From: Butyrivibrio proteoclasticus P6B7
Lineage (GTDB): Bacteria; Bacillota; Clostridia; Lachnospirales; Lachnospiraceae
DNA: 64,000 nt
Direction of reading: 5' to 3'
Assembly: GCF_000622085.1 (NCBI RefSeq)
Contig: NZ_JHWL01000004.1
Location: forward strand, 1 to 64,000
In this document: piece after piece, positions 42,359 to 52,026 of the stretch
How positions within the stretch are numbered: the stretch's first letter is position 1
Layout: each line of letters opens with the position of its first letter
Program-made: the position numbers and the translations under genes
Notes under the pieces: generated by a model
Databases searched by the model: none
The model's input: only the letters and a program-made list of their open reading frames with translations
Told to the model about the DNA's origin: nothing

Positions 42359-43963
42359 ATGATGAGAAGAAGTTTAGGTAGAAAGAGAGGCTGCTCACTT
42401 CTGATGGTTGTGTTAACTGCACTGACTGTTGCATTGAGCGGATGCTCAAGTGACAAGGCAGGGGATTCCGCAAATGGTAGCGAAAGCACAGGAGCTAGCA
42501 CTGAAGCAGTGACCAGCTCAGCTGATTCAAATGCTGCTAGTTCGGAAGATCTTTCCAAGCTTATCGTAGGCATCCCACAGGATATCGACGCTCTGGACCC
42601 CCACTACGCAGAAGGGGCTGGAACAAGAGAGGTTCTCTTTAATATCTTTGAGGGACTTGTTAAAGCCGATGAGAACGGTAATCTTAACCCTGCTGTAGCC
42701 AGTGACTACACAATTTCAGATGATAGCACAGTTTACACTTTCACACTTAGAGATGGAATCAAGTTCCATGATGGAAGTTTAGTTACAGTAGAGGATATTA
42801 AATATTCTTTAGACCGCGTTAGAGGTGCTGACAGCGGTGAACCACTTATCAAACAGTTTTCCAAAGTTGACAGTGTAAATGTAGTTGATGATTCTCACGT
42901 AGAGGTTGTTCTTAAGGAAGCAGATTCTGATTTCCTTACACAGCTTACAGTTGCTATTATTCCAGCAGCTAATGAGAACCCAGATACTAACCCAATTGGT
43001 ACAGGTCCATACAAGTATGTATCTAACTCTCCAATGGAGAATTTTGTTGTTACAAGATTCGACGAGTACTGGGGTGAGAAGGCATACATCCAGGACGTTG
43101 TATTCAAGATCGAGTCTGATTCAAACAGAATCGTAAGTGACCTTGAAAATGGTACTATTGATATGATGGCAAGACTTACAAGCACACAGGTAAGCCAGCT
43201 TTCAGATCAGTTTGATGTTTATGAGGGAACAATGAACCTTGTACAGGCTCTTTACCTCAACAACGCTGTTGAGCCTTTCAATGACGTCAGAGTTCGTCAG
43301 GCACTTTGCTACGCTATCAATCCTCAGGAGATCATGGATTTCGTATCTGATGGAGCAGGCGTAGAGGTAGGAAGTGCTATGTACCCAGCTTTCACTAAGT
43401 ACTACATGGAAGAGCTTAACGATGTTTATAATCCAGATGTACAGAAAGCTAAGGATCTTTTAGCAGAGGCTGGTTATCCAGATGGATTTGAGTTTACTAT
43501 CACAGTTCCATCTAACTATACTCAGCACGTTGACACAGCTCAGGTTATTTCTGAGGAGCTCAAGGAGATCGGTGTTACAGCCAATATCCAGGAGATCGAG
43601 TGGAATTCATGGGTTGATGATGTTTATACTGGAAGACAGTTTGAAGCTACAGTAGTAGGTGTAGACGCTACAACACTTGCAGCATCTGCTATGCTTTCAA
43701 GATATGTATCTGATAGCAGCAAGAACTTTGTTAACTTCTCAAGCGCTGATTATGATGCAGCTTATGCTAGTGCACAGGCTACTAACGATGATGCAGAGAA
43801 GACCAAGTACTACAAAGAGTGCGAGACAATTCTTGCTAACGAGGCAGCCAGCGTATATATTCAGGATATGCCTGAGTACGTTGTTCTGAACAAGAAGTTC
43901 ACAGGATATGTTTTCTATCCTCTTTATGTTCAGGATATTGCTAAGATCAGACCTGCACAGTAA
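42359..43963 (+). CDS. Peptide-type ABC transporter, substrate-binding lipoprotein
   Basis: A 534-residue family 5 solute-binding protein, anchored by a lipobox (VALSGC, Cys29) after a signal helix. The mature part begins after a Ser/Ala/Thr-rich linker and shows DIDALDPHYAEGAGTREV, LRDGIKFHDGS and NPIGTGPYKYV, the classic DppA/OppA/NikA pattern. It delivers peptides or a similar ligand to the permeases encoded next. AAGGAGGAAG is 9 bases before the ATG chosen at 42359. The substrate is not decided by sequence. Confidence 0.92.
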   Translation: MMRRSLGRKRGCSLLMVVLTALTVALSGCSSDKAGDSANGSESTGASTEAVTSSADSNAASSEDLSKLIVGIPQDIDALDPHYAEGAGTREVLFNIFEGLVKADENGNLNPAVASDYTISDDSTVYTFTLRDGIKFHDGSLVTVEDIKYSLDRVRGADSGEPLIKQFSKVDSVNVVDDSHVEVVLKEADSDFLTQLTVAIIPAANENPDTNPIGTGPYKYVSNSPMENFVVTRFDEYWGEKAYIQDVVFKIESDSNRIVSDLENGTIDMMARLTSTQVSQLSDQFDVYEGTMNLVQALYLNNAVEPFNDVRVRQALCYAINPQEIMDFVSDGAGVEVGSAMYPAFTKYYMEELNDVYNPDVQKAKDLLAEAGYPDGFEFTITVPSNYTQHVDTAQVISEELKEIGVTANIQEIEWNSWVDDVYTGRQFEATVVGVDATTLAASAMLSRYVSDSSKNFVNFSSADYDAAYASAQATNDDAEKTKYYKECETILANEAASVYIQDMPEYVVLNKKFTGYVFYPLYVQDIAKIRPAQ

Positions 43964-44041
43964 TGTGCCTTCGATTTGATCAGATGAATATGTTTTAGAT
44001 TTACTGATCATATTATGAATTTGATAAGCGAGGAAACACGG

Positions 44042-44986
44042 ATGAGATATATCATTAAGAAGTTTTTTATGACAATAATAACTTTGGTGGTGGTCTCATT
44101 TTGTGTGTTCCTCGCTTTTTCTGTTATTCCCGGAGATCCAGCCCTTAAAAAGCTTGGTATGGAGGCTTCCCCTGAGCTTGTTGCCCAGGTAAGGGAAGAA
44201 ATGGGCCTTAATGACCCACTTGTTGTTAGATATTACAGATGGATATCTGCTTTTGTTAAGGGGGATTTTGGTACCTCCTATAGCTATAATAAGCCTGTTA
44301 TGTGGCTTATCGCAGGCAAGATACCTAATACCATTATTCTTGGTATCATGGCCTTTCTTATTACTGTTGTGGTTTCTATTCCACTGGGTATTTTTACAGC
44401 TAAACATGAAAATGGAGTTATCGACAGAGTGATCAGCGTCACTAACCAGATCATTATGGCGATTCCACCTTTCTTTTCAGGAATTCTTATTTCTATGATT
44501 TTTGCAGGAGTCATAAGGCTCTTTGCTCCAAAGGGATATGTATCTTACAAGGACAATGTCCCTGGATTTCTTTGGTATTTGTTGTTCCCGGCAGTTGCTC
44601 TGGCCCTTCCTAAGATTGCAATGACAGTTAAGATGCTTAGGGGCAGCGTACTTGATGAAGCGGGAAAAGATTATACAAGAACAGCCTACAGTAGAGGTAA
44701 CAGGACCAATGAAGTTCTTTACAGACATGTTCTTAAGAACGCCATGATCCCTGTTATAACCTTCCTTGGAATGGTTCTTGCAGATATGGTGGCAGGAAGT
44801 ATCGTTGTTGAGAAGGTATTTGATGTACCTGGAGTCAGCACAGTACTTATTAACAGTATCAGCAACAGAGATTACCCTGTTGTACAGACCATTATTATGG
44901 GTATTGCCACTATAGTAATTGTGATAAATCTCTTGGTTGACATTGTTTATTGTGTTATAGATCCAAGAATAAGGATAGATGAGTAA
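44042..44986 (+). CDS. Peptide-type ABC permease, DppB-like
   Basis: A 314-residue inner-membrane permease with six helices. The N-terminal DppB pattern (FFMTIITLVVVSFCVFLAFSV, PGDPALKKLG) and the EAA loop region (YTRTAYSRGNRTNEVLYRHV) are clear. The start at 44042 fits family length and has GAGG upstream. An ATG 27 bases earlier lacks a site. Forms a pair with the next gene. Confidence 0.92.
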   Translation: MRYIIKKFFMTIITLVVVSFCVFLAFSVIPGDPALKKLGMEASPELVAQVREEMGLNDPLVVRYYRWISAFVKGDFGTSYSYNKPVMWLIAGKIPNTIILGIMAFLITVVVSIPLGIFTAKHENGVIDRVISVTNQIIMAIPPFFSGILISMIFAGVIRLFAPKGYVSYKDNVPGFLWYLLFPAVALALPKIAMTVKMLRGSVLDEAGKDYTRTAYSRGNRTNEVLYRHVLKNAMIPVITFLGMVLADMVAGSIVVEKVFDVPGVSTVLINSISNRDYPVVQTIIMGIATIVIVINLLVDIVYCVIDPRIRIDE

Positions 44987-45801
44987 TGAAGAACAATAAT
45001 TGGAAAAAGATATTAAAAGATCCATATCTTGTTGCAGGCGGAATAATCACAGGACTTATTCTGCTTATGATCATTGTGGGCTTTTTCTGGATGCCCTATG
45101 AGCCTACTAAGATGAATGCTGCAGAAAAGCTTCAGGGAGCTTCACTTAGACACCTTATGGGCACTGATAACATGGGTAGGGATATCTTTAGCCGTGTTAT
45201 GTACGGAAGTCGTGTGACCCTTATGATCGCAATTGGTACCATTATTATTGGAGCCGGTGTTGGAACCATAATTGGAGCTATCACAGGCTACTATGGTGGT
45301 ATGCTTGATGAAATCACCATGAGAGTAATAGATGCTCTTTTTGCCTTTCCAAGTATTCTTCTTGCTCTTGTTATTGTCAGTGTCTATGGAATAGGCTGGG
45401 TTCAGCTTCTTGTATCTCTTGGAATTGCCTTTGTACCAAGCTTTGCCAGAATCGTTAGAGGCGAGGTTCTTAGGTGCAAGAACATGGACTATGTGGAGAA
45501 CGCAAGACTTCAGGGTGTTTCAGACATTAGGATGATTTTTGTGCATATACTTCCTAACATTAAGGGAGTTATGGCTTCTTCAATACTTATTGGCTTTAAT
45601 AATGCTGTTCTTGCTGAGGCGGGACTTAGCTATCTGGGTGTTGGTTCACAGCCTCCATACGCCAGCCTTGGAAGAATGCTTTCAGATTCACAGCAGTATA
45701 TGACTAAGAGTCCAAGCTATGTTTTAGGACCTGGTATTATCATTGTTCTTATGGTGCTGGGCTTCGCATTTTTAGGGGAGGGAATCAGAAGATGGAAGTA
45801 A
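44986..45801 (+). CDS. Peptide-type ABC permease, DppC-like
   Basis: A 271-residue permease with six helices. HLMGTDNMGRDIFSRVMYG, the hallmark of the DppC class, is near residue 57, and the EAA loop (VENARLQGVSDIRMIFVHIL) is later. The ATG overlaps the previous stop by one base (TAATG), implying coupled translation with the DppB-like subunit. Confidence 0.92.
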   Translation: MKNNNWKKILKDPYLVAGGIITGLILLMIIVGFFWMPYEPTKMNAAEKLQGASLRHLMGTDNMGRDIFSRVMYGSRVTLMIAIGTIIIGAGVGTIIGAITGYYGGMLDEITMRVIDALFAFPSILLALVIVSVYGIGWVQLLVSLGIAFVPSFARIVRGEVLRCKNMDYVENARLQGVSDIRMIFVHILPNIKGVMASSILIGFNNAVLAEAGLSYLGVGSQPPYASLGRMLSDSQQYMTKSPSYVLGPGIIIVLMVLGFAFLGEGIRRWK

Positions 45802-46586
45802 TCCTTGATGTAACCGACCTTCATATTGAATTTCATGACCATGATCTTCCTGAGACAGCAGTAGAGGACTTTGATCTCATGCTGGGGAAGGGCGAGATTG
45901 TTGGAATTGTTGGAGAATCCGGCTCAGGTAAGAGTATGAGCGCCCTGGCTATTGCAGGTCTTTTGAACAGACATGCCATTAAGAAGACAGGTAGGATCAT
46001 GTTCGAAGGGGTTGACCTTCTTACCTGCGACAGAAAGACTCTTCGTTCCTTCCAGGGAGATGAGATCTCCATTATCTTCCAGGAGCCAATGACAAGCCTT
46101 AATCCTGTTAAGAACATAGGTTGGCAGGTGGAGGAAGCTCTTTTTATCCATCACAAGGAGATCAAAAAGGAAGAGCGGAAGAAAAGAGCTATAGAGATGC
46201 TTAAGGCTGTGGGCCTTGAAAATGCTGAGAAGGTCTACAAGATGTACCCTCATGAGCTTTCCGGCGGAATGAGACAAAGGGTTATGATAGCAGCTGCTAT
46301 GATTGGAAACCCCAAGATTCTCATAGCTGACGAGCCTACTACAGCCCTTGATGTTACAGTTCAGGCCCAGATCGTGGAGCTTCTTAAAAAGATCAATAGG
46401 GAGAGAGGAACATCAATTATCTTTATTTCCCACGATCTTAGCCTTGTAAGTCAGCTCTGTGAGAGGGTTATCGTAATGCAGCAGGGCAATATTGTGGAAA
46501 GTGGCAGTACTGCTGAGGTATTCAGGAAGCCAAGACATCAGTATACCAAGAAACTGATCGCGGCCATTCCTAAGATTGAGTTGTAA
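45792..46586 (+). CDS. Peptide-type ABC ATPase, DppD-like
   Basis: A 264-residue ATPase. Walker A GESGSGKSMSA, Q-loop IFQEPMTSLNP, signature LSGGMRQRV, Walker B ILIADEPTTALD and H-loop ISHD are complete. It stops right after the RHQYTKKLIAAIPKI segment, so the extra C-terminal oligopeptide-transporter tail usual in DppD (about 320-330 residues) is missing. Overlaps the previous gene by 10 bp. Confidence 0.9.
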   Translation: MEVILDVTDLHIEFHDHDLPETAVEDFDLMLGKGEIVGIVGESGSGKSMSALAIAGLLNRHAIKKTGRIMFEGVDLLTCDRKTLRSFQGDEISIIFQEPMTSLNPVKNIGWQVEEALFIHHKEIKKEERKKRAIEMLKAVGLENAEKVYKMYPHELSGGMRQRVMIAAAMIGNPKILIADEPTTALDVTVQAQIVELLKKINRERGTSIIFISHDLSLVSQLCERVIVMQQGNIVESGSTAEVFRKPRHQYTKKLIAAIPKIEL

Positions 46587-46598
46587 AGTGGTAATAAT

Positions 46599-47354
46599 AT
46601 GGGTGAAACAGTACTTAGAGTAAGTAATCTCAATGTTTTCTACAAGAACAGGGATCGTAAGCTCTTTTCAAAAGCAGATAAAAAAATACAGGCTCTTAAG
46701 GGTGTATCCTTTGAGATGGAGGAGGGCCAGGTTCTTGCTATTGCCGGAGAATCAGGCTGTGGTAAGTCTACCCTTGCAAGGGCTATTGTGGGCATTAACA
46801 AGGATTATACAGGTGAGATCTATCAGAAATATGACAGACCTCAGATGGTTTTCCAGGATCCCTACAGTTCCCTTAATCCTGCCAAGAAGATAGGATGGCT
46901 ACTGGAGGAGCCACTTCGTGTGGATAAGACCAGAAAGTGGACTGAAGAGGAGCGCAAAAAGAGGGTTGAGGAGATTATGGAAGAGATCGAGCTTCCCCTT
47001 AGCATGCTGGAGCGCTACCCATCACAGCTTTCCGGAGGTCAGCGCCAGAGAGTCTGCATAGGTATTGCACTTATGAGATCTCCTAAGCTTCTTATTGCAG
47101 ATGAACCGGTTTCTGCCCTGGATGTAACTATTCAGGCTCAGATCATGGCTCTTTTGCAGAACCTTCACAAGAAGCATGGCATCTCAATTATCTTCATTTC
47201 CCATGACCTTCGTGTGGTCTATCACATCAGCGATTATGTCATGATCATGAAGGATGGCTGCGTTGTGGAGAAGGGTAAGACTGATGATGTATATAGGAAT
47301 CCACAGGCTGATTACACCAAGGAGCTTCTTAATGCTGCCGGTATCAGAGCTTAA
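46599..47354 (+). CDS. Peptide-type ABC ATPase, DppF-like
   Basis: A 251-residue ATPase with Walker A GESGCGKSTLA, Q-loop VFQDPYSSLNPAKK, signature LSGGQRQRV, Walker B LLIADEPVSALD and H-loop ISHD. It is the second nucleotide-binding subunit of the importer, also short of the usual C-terminal tail. Starts 12 bases after the DppD-like gene. A hairpin terminator follows. Confidence 0.9.
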   Translation: MGETVLRVSNLNVFYKNRDRKLFSKADKKIQALKGVSFEMEEGQVLAIAGESGCGKSTLARAIVGINKDYTGEIYQKYDRPQMVFQDPYSSLNPAKKIGWLLEEPLRVDKTRKWTEEERKKRVEEIMEEIELPLSMLERYPSQLSGGQRQRVCIGIALMRSPKLLIADEPVSALDVTIQAQIMALLQNLHKKHGISIIFISHDLRVVYHISDYVMIMKDGCVVEKGKTDDVYRNPQADYTKELLNAAGIRA

Positions 47355-47399
47355 TCAGTGCGCATGCTGCGGATCTGATGATATGATTAATAAAAATAT

Positions 47400-47435
47400 G
47401 GTGATCACTCTTATAGGGTGACCACCGTTTATTTT
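47400..47435 (+). terminator. Terminator after the ABC operon
   Basis: GGTGATCACTC pairs with GGGTGACCACC (one mismatch, loop TTATA), followed by GTTTATTTTCTTT. Confidence 0.7.
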
Positions 47436-47451
47436 CTTTAGAAATCTCTTT

Positions 47452-47880
47452 TTACAGGCGGATAGCTACACCATCCTCTGTACCTGCAATGATTCTGCTG
47501 TTTTCTTTTCCTGTAAGATCCTTTCCACCTACGAAGTACTGATACTCGTGGAGGATGTGATCCTTCTGCATTCCACTTATTGCCTTCTGCATATCGCCGG
47601 AAGCAAGGCCTCTTTCTCCATAAAGGTCGATGGAGGTCTGGTCATACTGTCCAAAGCTTATTGCTATATTCTCTATAGAAGCGTTTTCCCTTTGGGGTAA
47701 AGGAGTAACGTCTAATGAAAGTTCTTTTTCCTGTTCCTGTTCTTTCTGATCAAGGACCTGTGGGTCTACCGATGTATTGATGTTAGGGTCTGGTACATTA
47801 ACCTGTTGTTTGTCCTTGATGGAGGGAATGTCGTACGCATGTAAGCCTGCCTGATAACCGCCAATCTTGTTATATGCCAT
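47452..47880 (-). CDS. Unrecognised small soluble protein
   Basis: A 142-residue protein with no membrane helix or signal peptide and no family that I recognise. The N-terminus is neutral/polar, followed by an acidic Glu/Gln-rich segment (QKEQEQEKELSLDVTP). The C-terminus holds more ordered sequence (KDHILHEYQYFVGGKD, then RIIAGTEDGVAI). AAAGGAGG lies ideally before the ATG at 47880, which with normal codon use supports a real gene. It stands alone, divergent from the shikimate gene. Confidence 0.7.
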   Translation of the reverse strand: MAYNKIGGYQAGLHAYDIPSIKDKQQVNVPDPNINTSVDPQVLDQKEQEQEKELSLDVTPLPQRENASIENIAISFGQYDQTSIDLYGERGLASGDMQKAISGMQKDHILHEYQYFVGGKDLTGKENSRIIAGTEDGVAIRL

Positions 47881-48052
47881 AGCGTTGCCTCCTTTCCATA
47901 TCATTCAATATTTATATCGGACAAGGACAACAATTACTTAAATTAATTATACTAAAAATATGTACCAAACCCCGTAAACACTGAAGATTTAAGACTTTTT
48001 TAAGAAATTGGAGACGGGGGATAAGAAAACTAAAATATTTTAGGTTTTCCCG

Positions 48053-48081
48053 TTGATGTTACGGTCAAATGTGGGTAAAAT
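48053..48081 (+). promoter_or_regulatory. Promoter before aroE-aroK
   Basis: TTGATG (48053-48058), 17-base spacer, TAAAAT (48076-48081), 30 bases before the gene start. Confidence 0.5.
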
Positions 48082-48111
48082 TGATGAAAAGGCTTATTTG
48101 GGGAGGAAACT

Positions 48112-49575
48112 ATGCAGAATTATACCGATGGAAACACCAGCACCTATGGACTGATTGGTAATCCGGTTAAGCATACCATGTCGCCACTTATACATAACAG
48201 CCTGGCCAGAATGACAGGCACTAATCTTGTGTACGTTCCCTTTGAAGTAGCAGAGGGCAAGATTGGAGATGCTATTAAGGGAGCAGAGGCTCTTAATATT
48301 CAGGGCCTTAATGTGACCGTTCCCTATAAAAGCGATGTTATCCCTTTCCTTGAGGAGATTGATCCACTGGCAGAGGGAATTGGCGCAGTTAATACCCTTG
48401 TAAGGACTTCTACTGGAGGCTTTAAGGGCTACAATACAGATATGTCAGGACTTCTTCGAGCTATGAGGGATGAAGGCATTGAGCTGGAGGGAGAGACCGT
48501 TGTGATTCTTGGAGCAGGGGGAGTTGCCCGCCCAGTGGCTTACCTGTGCACCCAGGCCCACGCAAGGAAGGTTTACGTCCTTAACAGAACCTATGAGAAG
48601 GCTCTTGATGTGGTGGAAGAAGTGAGAAACGCCGCATCAGCAGATGGTGATACAGATAAGCCATCAGAGATCTTTGACATGGAGACTGAGCTTGAAGCCA
48701 TGGCGCTGTCTGATTATAAAGAGCTTTTGGAAAAAGAGGATAAGTTCTTTGCAATCCAGTGTACATCAGTAGGTCTTTTCCCTGATGTGAACAGCGCAGT
48801 TATCGAGGACAAGGCTTTCTACAGCCATTTAAGTGCAGGTCTTGATCTGGTTTACAGACCTCTTGAGACCAAGTTCCTTGAGCTTGCAAAGGAAGCAGGT
48901 GCCAAAACCTTTTCAGGCCTTAAGATGCTCCTGTACCAGGGAATTGAAGCCTTTGAGCTGTGGAATGAGGACGGCGAAGGAAATGGCATCAAGATAACTA
49001 AGGATCAGATAGATGAAGTCTACGAAAGCCTTGTGAGGGAGGTTAACGACGCAGGCAATATCATTCTTGAGGGCTTTATGGGAAGTGGCAAGACCACAGT
49101 TTCAAGAATGCTTTCAGATATGCTTATGATGGAGCTTATGGATACGGACAAGGCTATAGAGGATATGGCGGAGATCAGTATCAATGATATCTTTGAAAGA
49201 TATGGAGAAGAGGAGTTCAGGGAATGTGAGACTAACCTGATAAGTTACCTTGTGGAAGATAACACCAGAGGCATGGTTCTTTCTCTTGGAGGCGGACTTC
49301 CAATGAGAGAAGTCAACAGGCACCTTCTTAAGGAACTTGGCAAGGTGGTTTACCTTAGAACCAAGCCAGAGACTGTCTATGAGAGAGTTAAGGATGACAC
49401 CACAAGGCCGCTTCTTGCCGGGGACGACCCTATGGGTAAGATAAAAGAGCTACTGTCTAAGCGCGGAAGCATCTATGAAGAGGCAGCTGACCTTATCGTA
49501 GATACAGATGGCAAGGACCCTGAGGATATAGCAATTGAGATCATCAAGGGCCTGGGCCTTGAATTTAAAGAATAA
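48112..49575 (+). CDS. Shikimate dehydrogenase-shikimate kinase fusion
   Basis: A 487-residue bifunctional enzyme catalysing two consecutive steps of the shikimate pathway. Residues 1 to about 300 are AroE (GNPVKHTMSPLIHN, NVTVPYKSD with the catalytic Lys, NAD(P) loop LGAGGVARP). Residues about 315-487 are AroK: P-loop EGFMGSGKTTVSRML near residue 325, MDTDKAIED, FRECETNLI and SLGGGLPMR. The reverse order of fusion in other bacteria is rarer. GGGAGG precedes the ATG. It leads a possible operon with queH and the GH27 gene. Confidence 0.93.
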   Translation: MQNYTDGNTSTYGLIGNPVKHTMSPLIHNSLARMTGTNLVYVPFEVAEGKIGDAIKGAEALNIQGLNVTVPYKSDVIPFLEEIDPLAEGIGAVNTLVRTSTGGFKGYNTDMSGLLRAMRDEGIELEGETVVILGAGGVARPVAYLCTQAHARKVYVLNRTYEKALDVVEEVRNAASADGDTDKPSEIFDMETELEAMALSDYKELLEKEDKFFAIQCTSVGLFPDVNSAVIEDKAFYSHLSAGLDLVYRPLETKFLELAKEAGAKTFSGLKMLLYQGIEAFELWNEDGEGNGIKITKDQIDEVYESLVREVNDAGNIILEGFMGSGKTTVSRMLSDMLMMELMDTDKAIEDMAEISINDIFERYGEEEFRECETNLISYLVEDNTRGMVLSLGGGLPMREVNRHLLKELGKVVYLRTKPETVYERVKDDTTRPLLAGDDPMGKIKELLSKRGSIYEEAADLIVDTDGKDPEDIAIEIIKGLGLEFKE

Positions 49576-49584
49576 GCAGGAATT

Positions 49585-50265
49585 ATGAATAAAAGAAATT
49601 ATGCAAAAGAGCTGGACAACAAAATAGAGGAATTTCAAAAGCAGGGCATATACCCAAGGCTTCTTTTGCATGCCTGCTGTGCCCCTTGTTCTTCCTACTG
49701 TCTTGAGTTTTTGAGGAACTTCTTTGATGTGACAGTTTTTTTCTACAATCCCAACATTACTGAGGAAAGAGAGTATCAAAAGAGGGTTGAAGAGGAAAAG
49801 CGCCTGATAGGTGAGTACAACAAGAACAGACAGGGTACAGAGCGGGAGATTCAGATAATTGAAGGAAATTATGAACCCAAAGAGTTCTATGACGCAGCCA
49901 AAGGCCTTGAAGATTGCAAGGAAGGCGGAGAGCGCTGTAGGAAATGCTTTGAGCTAAGACTATTTGAGACAGCAAGGATAGCTGTGCAGGAGGGATTTGA
50001 GTTCTTTACAACAACCCTGACTATCAGCCCACTTAAGAACGCTGATGTGCTCAATGAAGTGGGAGAGCAGGCACAGGATGCAGTTAATTCAAGGGCGACC
50101 TTCCTTCCATCAGATTTTAAAAAGAAAAACGGCTACAAACGGTCCATAGAACTGTCCAAGGAGTATGGCCTTTACAGACAGGACTACTGTGGCTGCAGCT
50201 TTTCAAAGGCTGAAAGAAATAAAACAAAAAACGGGGAAACGACTTATGAGACCAGACAGAATTGA
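49585..50265 (+). CDS. queH: Epoxyqueuosine reductase QueH
   Basis: A 226-residue QueH (formerly DUF208), the non-cobalamin epoxyqueuosine reductase that ends tRNA queuosine synthesis. Cysteine motifs for the iron-sulfur and iron centre are complete: HACCAPCSSYCLEF, CKEGGERCRKCF and YCGCSFS. It starts 10 bases after the aroE-aroK stop and overlaps the GH27 gene by 20 bp. Confidence 0.93.
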   Translation: MNKRNYAKELDNKIEEFQKQGIYPRLLLHACCAPCSSYCLEFLRNFFDVTVFFYNPNITEEREYQKRVEEEKRLIGEYNKNRQGTEREIQIIEGNYEPKEFYDAAKGLEDCKEGGERCRKCFELRLFETARIAVQEGFEFFTTTLTISPLKNADVLNEVGEQAQDAVNSRATFLPSDFKKKNGYKRSIELSKEYGLYRQDYCGCSFSKAERNKTKNGETTYETRQN

Positions 50266-52006
50266 AACCGAAGGCAGGTTTGACAGCTTTAACAACGGGG
50301 AGGTCATCAGCAGCAAAAAGAAAAATCATTTGCCTGCTATGGGCTGGAACAGCTGGAATGCTTTTGGAAGCGGAAATACAGAGGCACTTACCAAGGTAAT
50401 GGCTGACAGATTTGTAGAACTTGGCCTTAAGGACCTTGGATATGAATTTATTATCCTGGACGATGGATGCTACAAGGAAAACAGAGTGGAGGGCAAGCTC
50501 TCCAATGAGGAGGTTAAATTTCCAAGCGGCTTCAAAGCTCTTTCTGATTATATCCATGGAAAGGGCCTTAAATTCGGTATGTACAACGACATAGGAACCA
50601 ATCTCTGCGCTGGAGCAGCAGTTGGAACCTGTGACCATGAAAAAGAGGATGCTGAAAGCTATATAGAGTGGGGAGTTGATTTTCTTAAGGTGGACAACTG
50701 TTACTATCCTTTTGACAACGCCACCTTTTCTGACGGGACAAATGCTAAGTTTTCCTATGCTCCCGCAATTTCCAAGGTAGAGGTAAAAGAGCTGTCACAG
50801 ACCTTTGAGTGTGGCAGAAATATTGTAGCTACAGGCGTTGGCGTCAAGACTTGCGACATTGATGGAACTGTATTCTTTAAGGGAATCGGAACCTTTGATG
50901 GAACAGGCCCAGAGAACACTCCCGTGGGGGATATGAGCGGCGAGCTTAGGTTTGACGTAGATGTACCAGAGGATGGAGAGTATTCTCTTTTAATTAGCCA
51001 TATAAATGGCAAGGAGCCTGAGCAGGGAAGCTGGCTATCTGTGGGCGTTATCTCCCCGGATGGAAGCAGGAGCTACCCATATGATGAGATTCTTGGAGAT
51101 GAGGACAGTACTGACCTTCAGGTGAGTACAGTTACAGTGAGCCTTAAAAAGGGCGTAAACAGTATCAGACTCATGAATCACAGAAGACAGGAAAATCCGC
51201 TAAATTCCTATGCAAAGCTTCTTAAAGAACTATATAAAATTAATCCTGACCATGATATAATTCACTCTGCATGTGAATGGGGAAAAAATCAGCCGCAGAA
51301 CTGGGCATATAAGGTCTGCGATAGCTGGAGGATCCTTAACGACATTAGCTTCAGAGTAGGAAGTGACGGGGATCCTGGAGCATGCGAATGGGTTGGAGAC
51401 TATACCCCTAATATAACTGCACAGTACAACAAGGCTGTCATTATGGATGAATTTGCAGGCCTTTCAAAGGGCTGGAATGATCCTGATATGCTGGTTGTTG
51501 GCATGAATGGCCTTAGTATGACCCAGTACAGAACTCATATGACCATGTGGTGCATGATGAATTCACCACTTATGCTGGGATTGGACCTTAGAAGAGTGGA
51601 AAAGGGCGATGAGATCTACAATATCATTGCCAATAAGGATTTGATCGCTCTTAATCAGGATGAACTGGGAATCCAGTCTAAGAGAGTATTTTCAAGCCTT
51701 GCAACAGAGTGCCCTGACAAGGAATACATCAAGGACATTAACAGAGTTGATATTCTGGTTAAGCCACTTAAGAACGGCAGCTTTGCCATCAGTTTTATTA
51801 ACGTAAGCCTTGAGGATGATAACAACTGTTATTCAATATCTGTCCCAGAGATCAAGGCATTTCTTGGTGATAAAGTAAGAGATAGCTCTTTTTACAGGGT
51901 AAAAGATCTGTGGACAGGTAAGGAGAGCACCAGTGATAGCGGTGTGTTCGAAGTAAAGGGACTAAAAGGGTGTGACAACGTAACAATTCTTGTGACACCA
52001 GAATAA
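50246..52006 (+). CDS. GH27 alpha-galactosidase with inserted domain
   Basis: A 586-residue cytosolic GH27 enzyme (no signal peptide). The barrel starts AMGWNSWNAFGSG, with IILDDGCY, GMYNDIGTNLCAGA, the nucleophile Asp in FLKVDNCYY (near residue 149) and later SACEWG, NDPDMLVVGMNG and MNSPLMLGLDLRR. Between about residues 175 and 315 a beta-rich block (FDVDVPEDGEYSLLISH) resembling a carbohydrate-binding domain is inserted in the barrel; most GH27 proteins lack it. It releases alpha-galactose from oligosaccharides or related substrates. The start at 50246 has GGGGA upstream. Confidence 0.88.
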   Translation: MRPDRIETEGRFDSFNNGEVISSKKKNHLPAMGWNSWNAFGSGNTEALTKVMADRFVELGLKDLGYEFIILDDGCYKENRVEGKLSNEEVKFPSGFKALSDYIHGKGLKFGMYNDIGTNLCAGAAVGTCDHEKEDAESYIEWGVDFLKVDNCYYPFDNATFSDGTNAKFSYAPAISKVEVKELSQTFECGRNIVATGVGVKTCDIDGTVFFKGIGTFDGTGPENTPVGDMSGELRFDVDVPEDGEYSLLISHINGKEPEQGSWLSVGVISPDGSRSYPYDEILGDEDSTDLQVSTVTVSLKKGVNSIRLMNHRRQENPLNSYAKLLKELYKINPDHDIIHSACEWGKNQPQNWAYKVCDSWRILNDISFRVGSDGDPGACEWVGDYTPNITAQYNKAVIMDEFAGLSKGWNDPDMLVVGMNGLSMTQYRTHMTMWCMMNSPLMLGLDLRRVEKGDEIYNIIANKDLIALNQDELGIQSKRVFSSLATECPDKEYIKDINRVDILVKPLKNGSFAISFINVSLEDDNNCYSISVPEIKAFLGDKVRDSSFYRVKDLWTGKESTSDSGVFEVKGLKGCDNVTILVTPE

Positions 52007-52026
52007 ATATAAAGAGAGGTGTTTAA

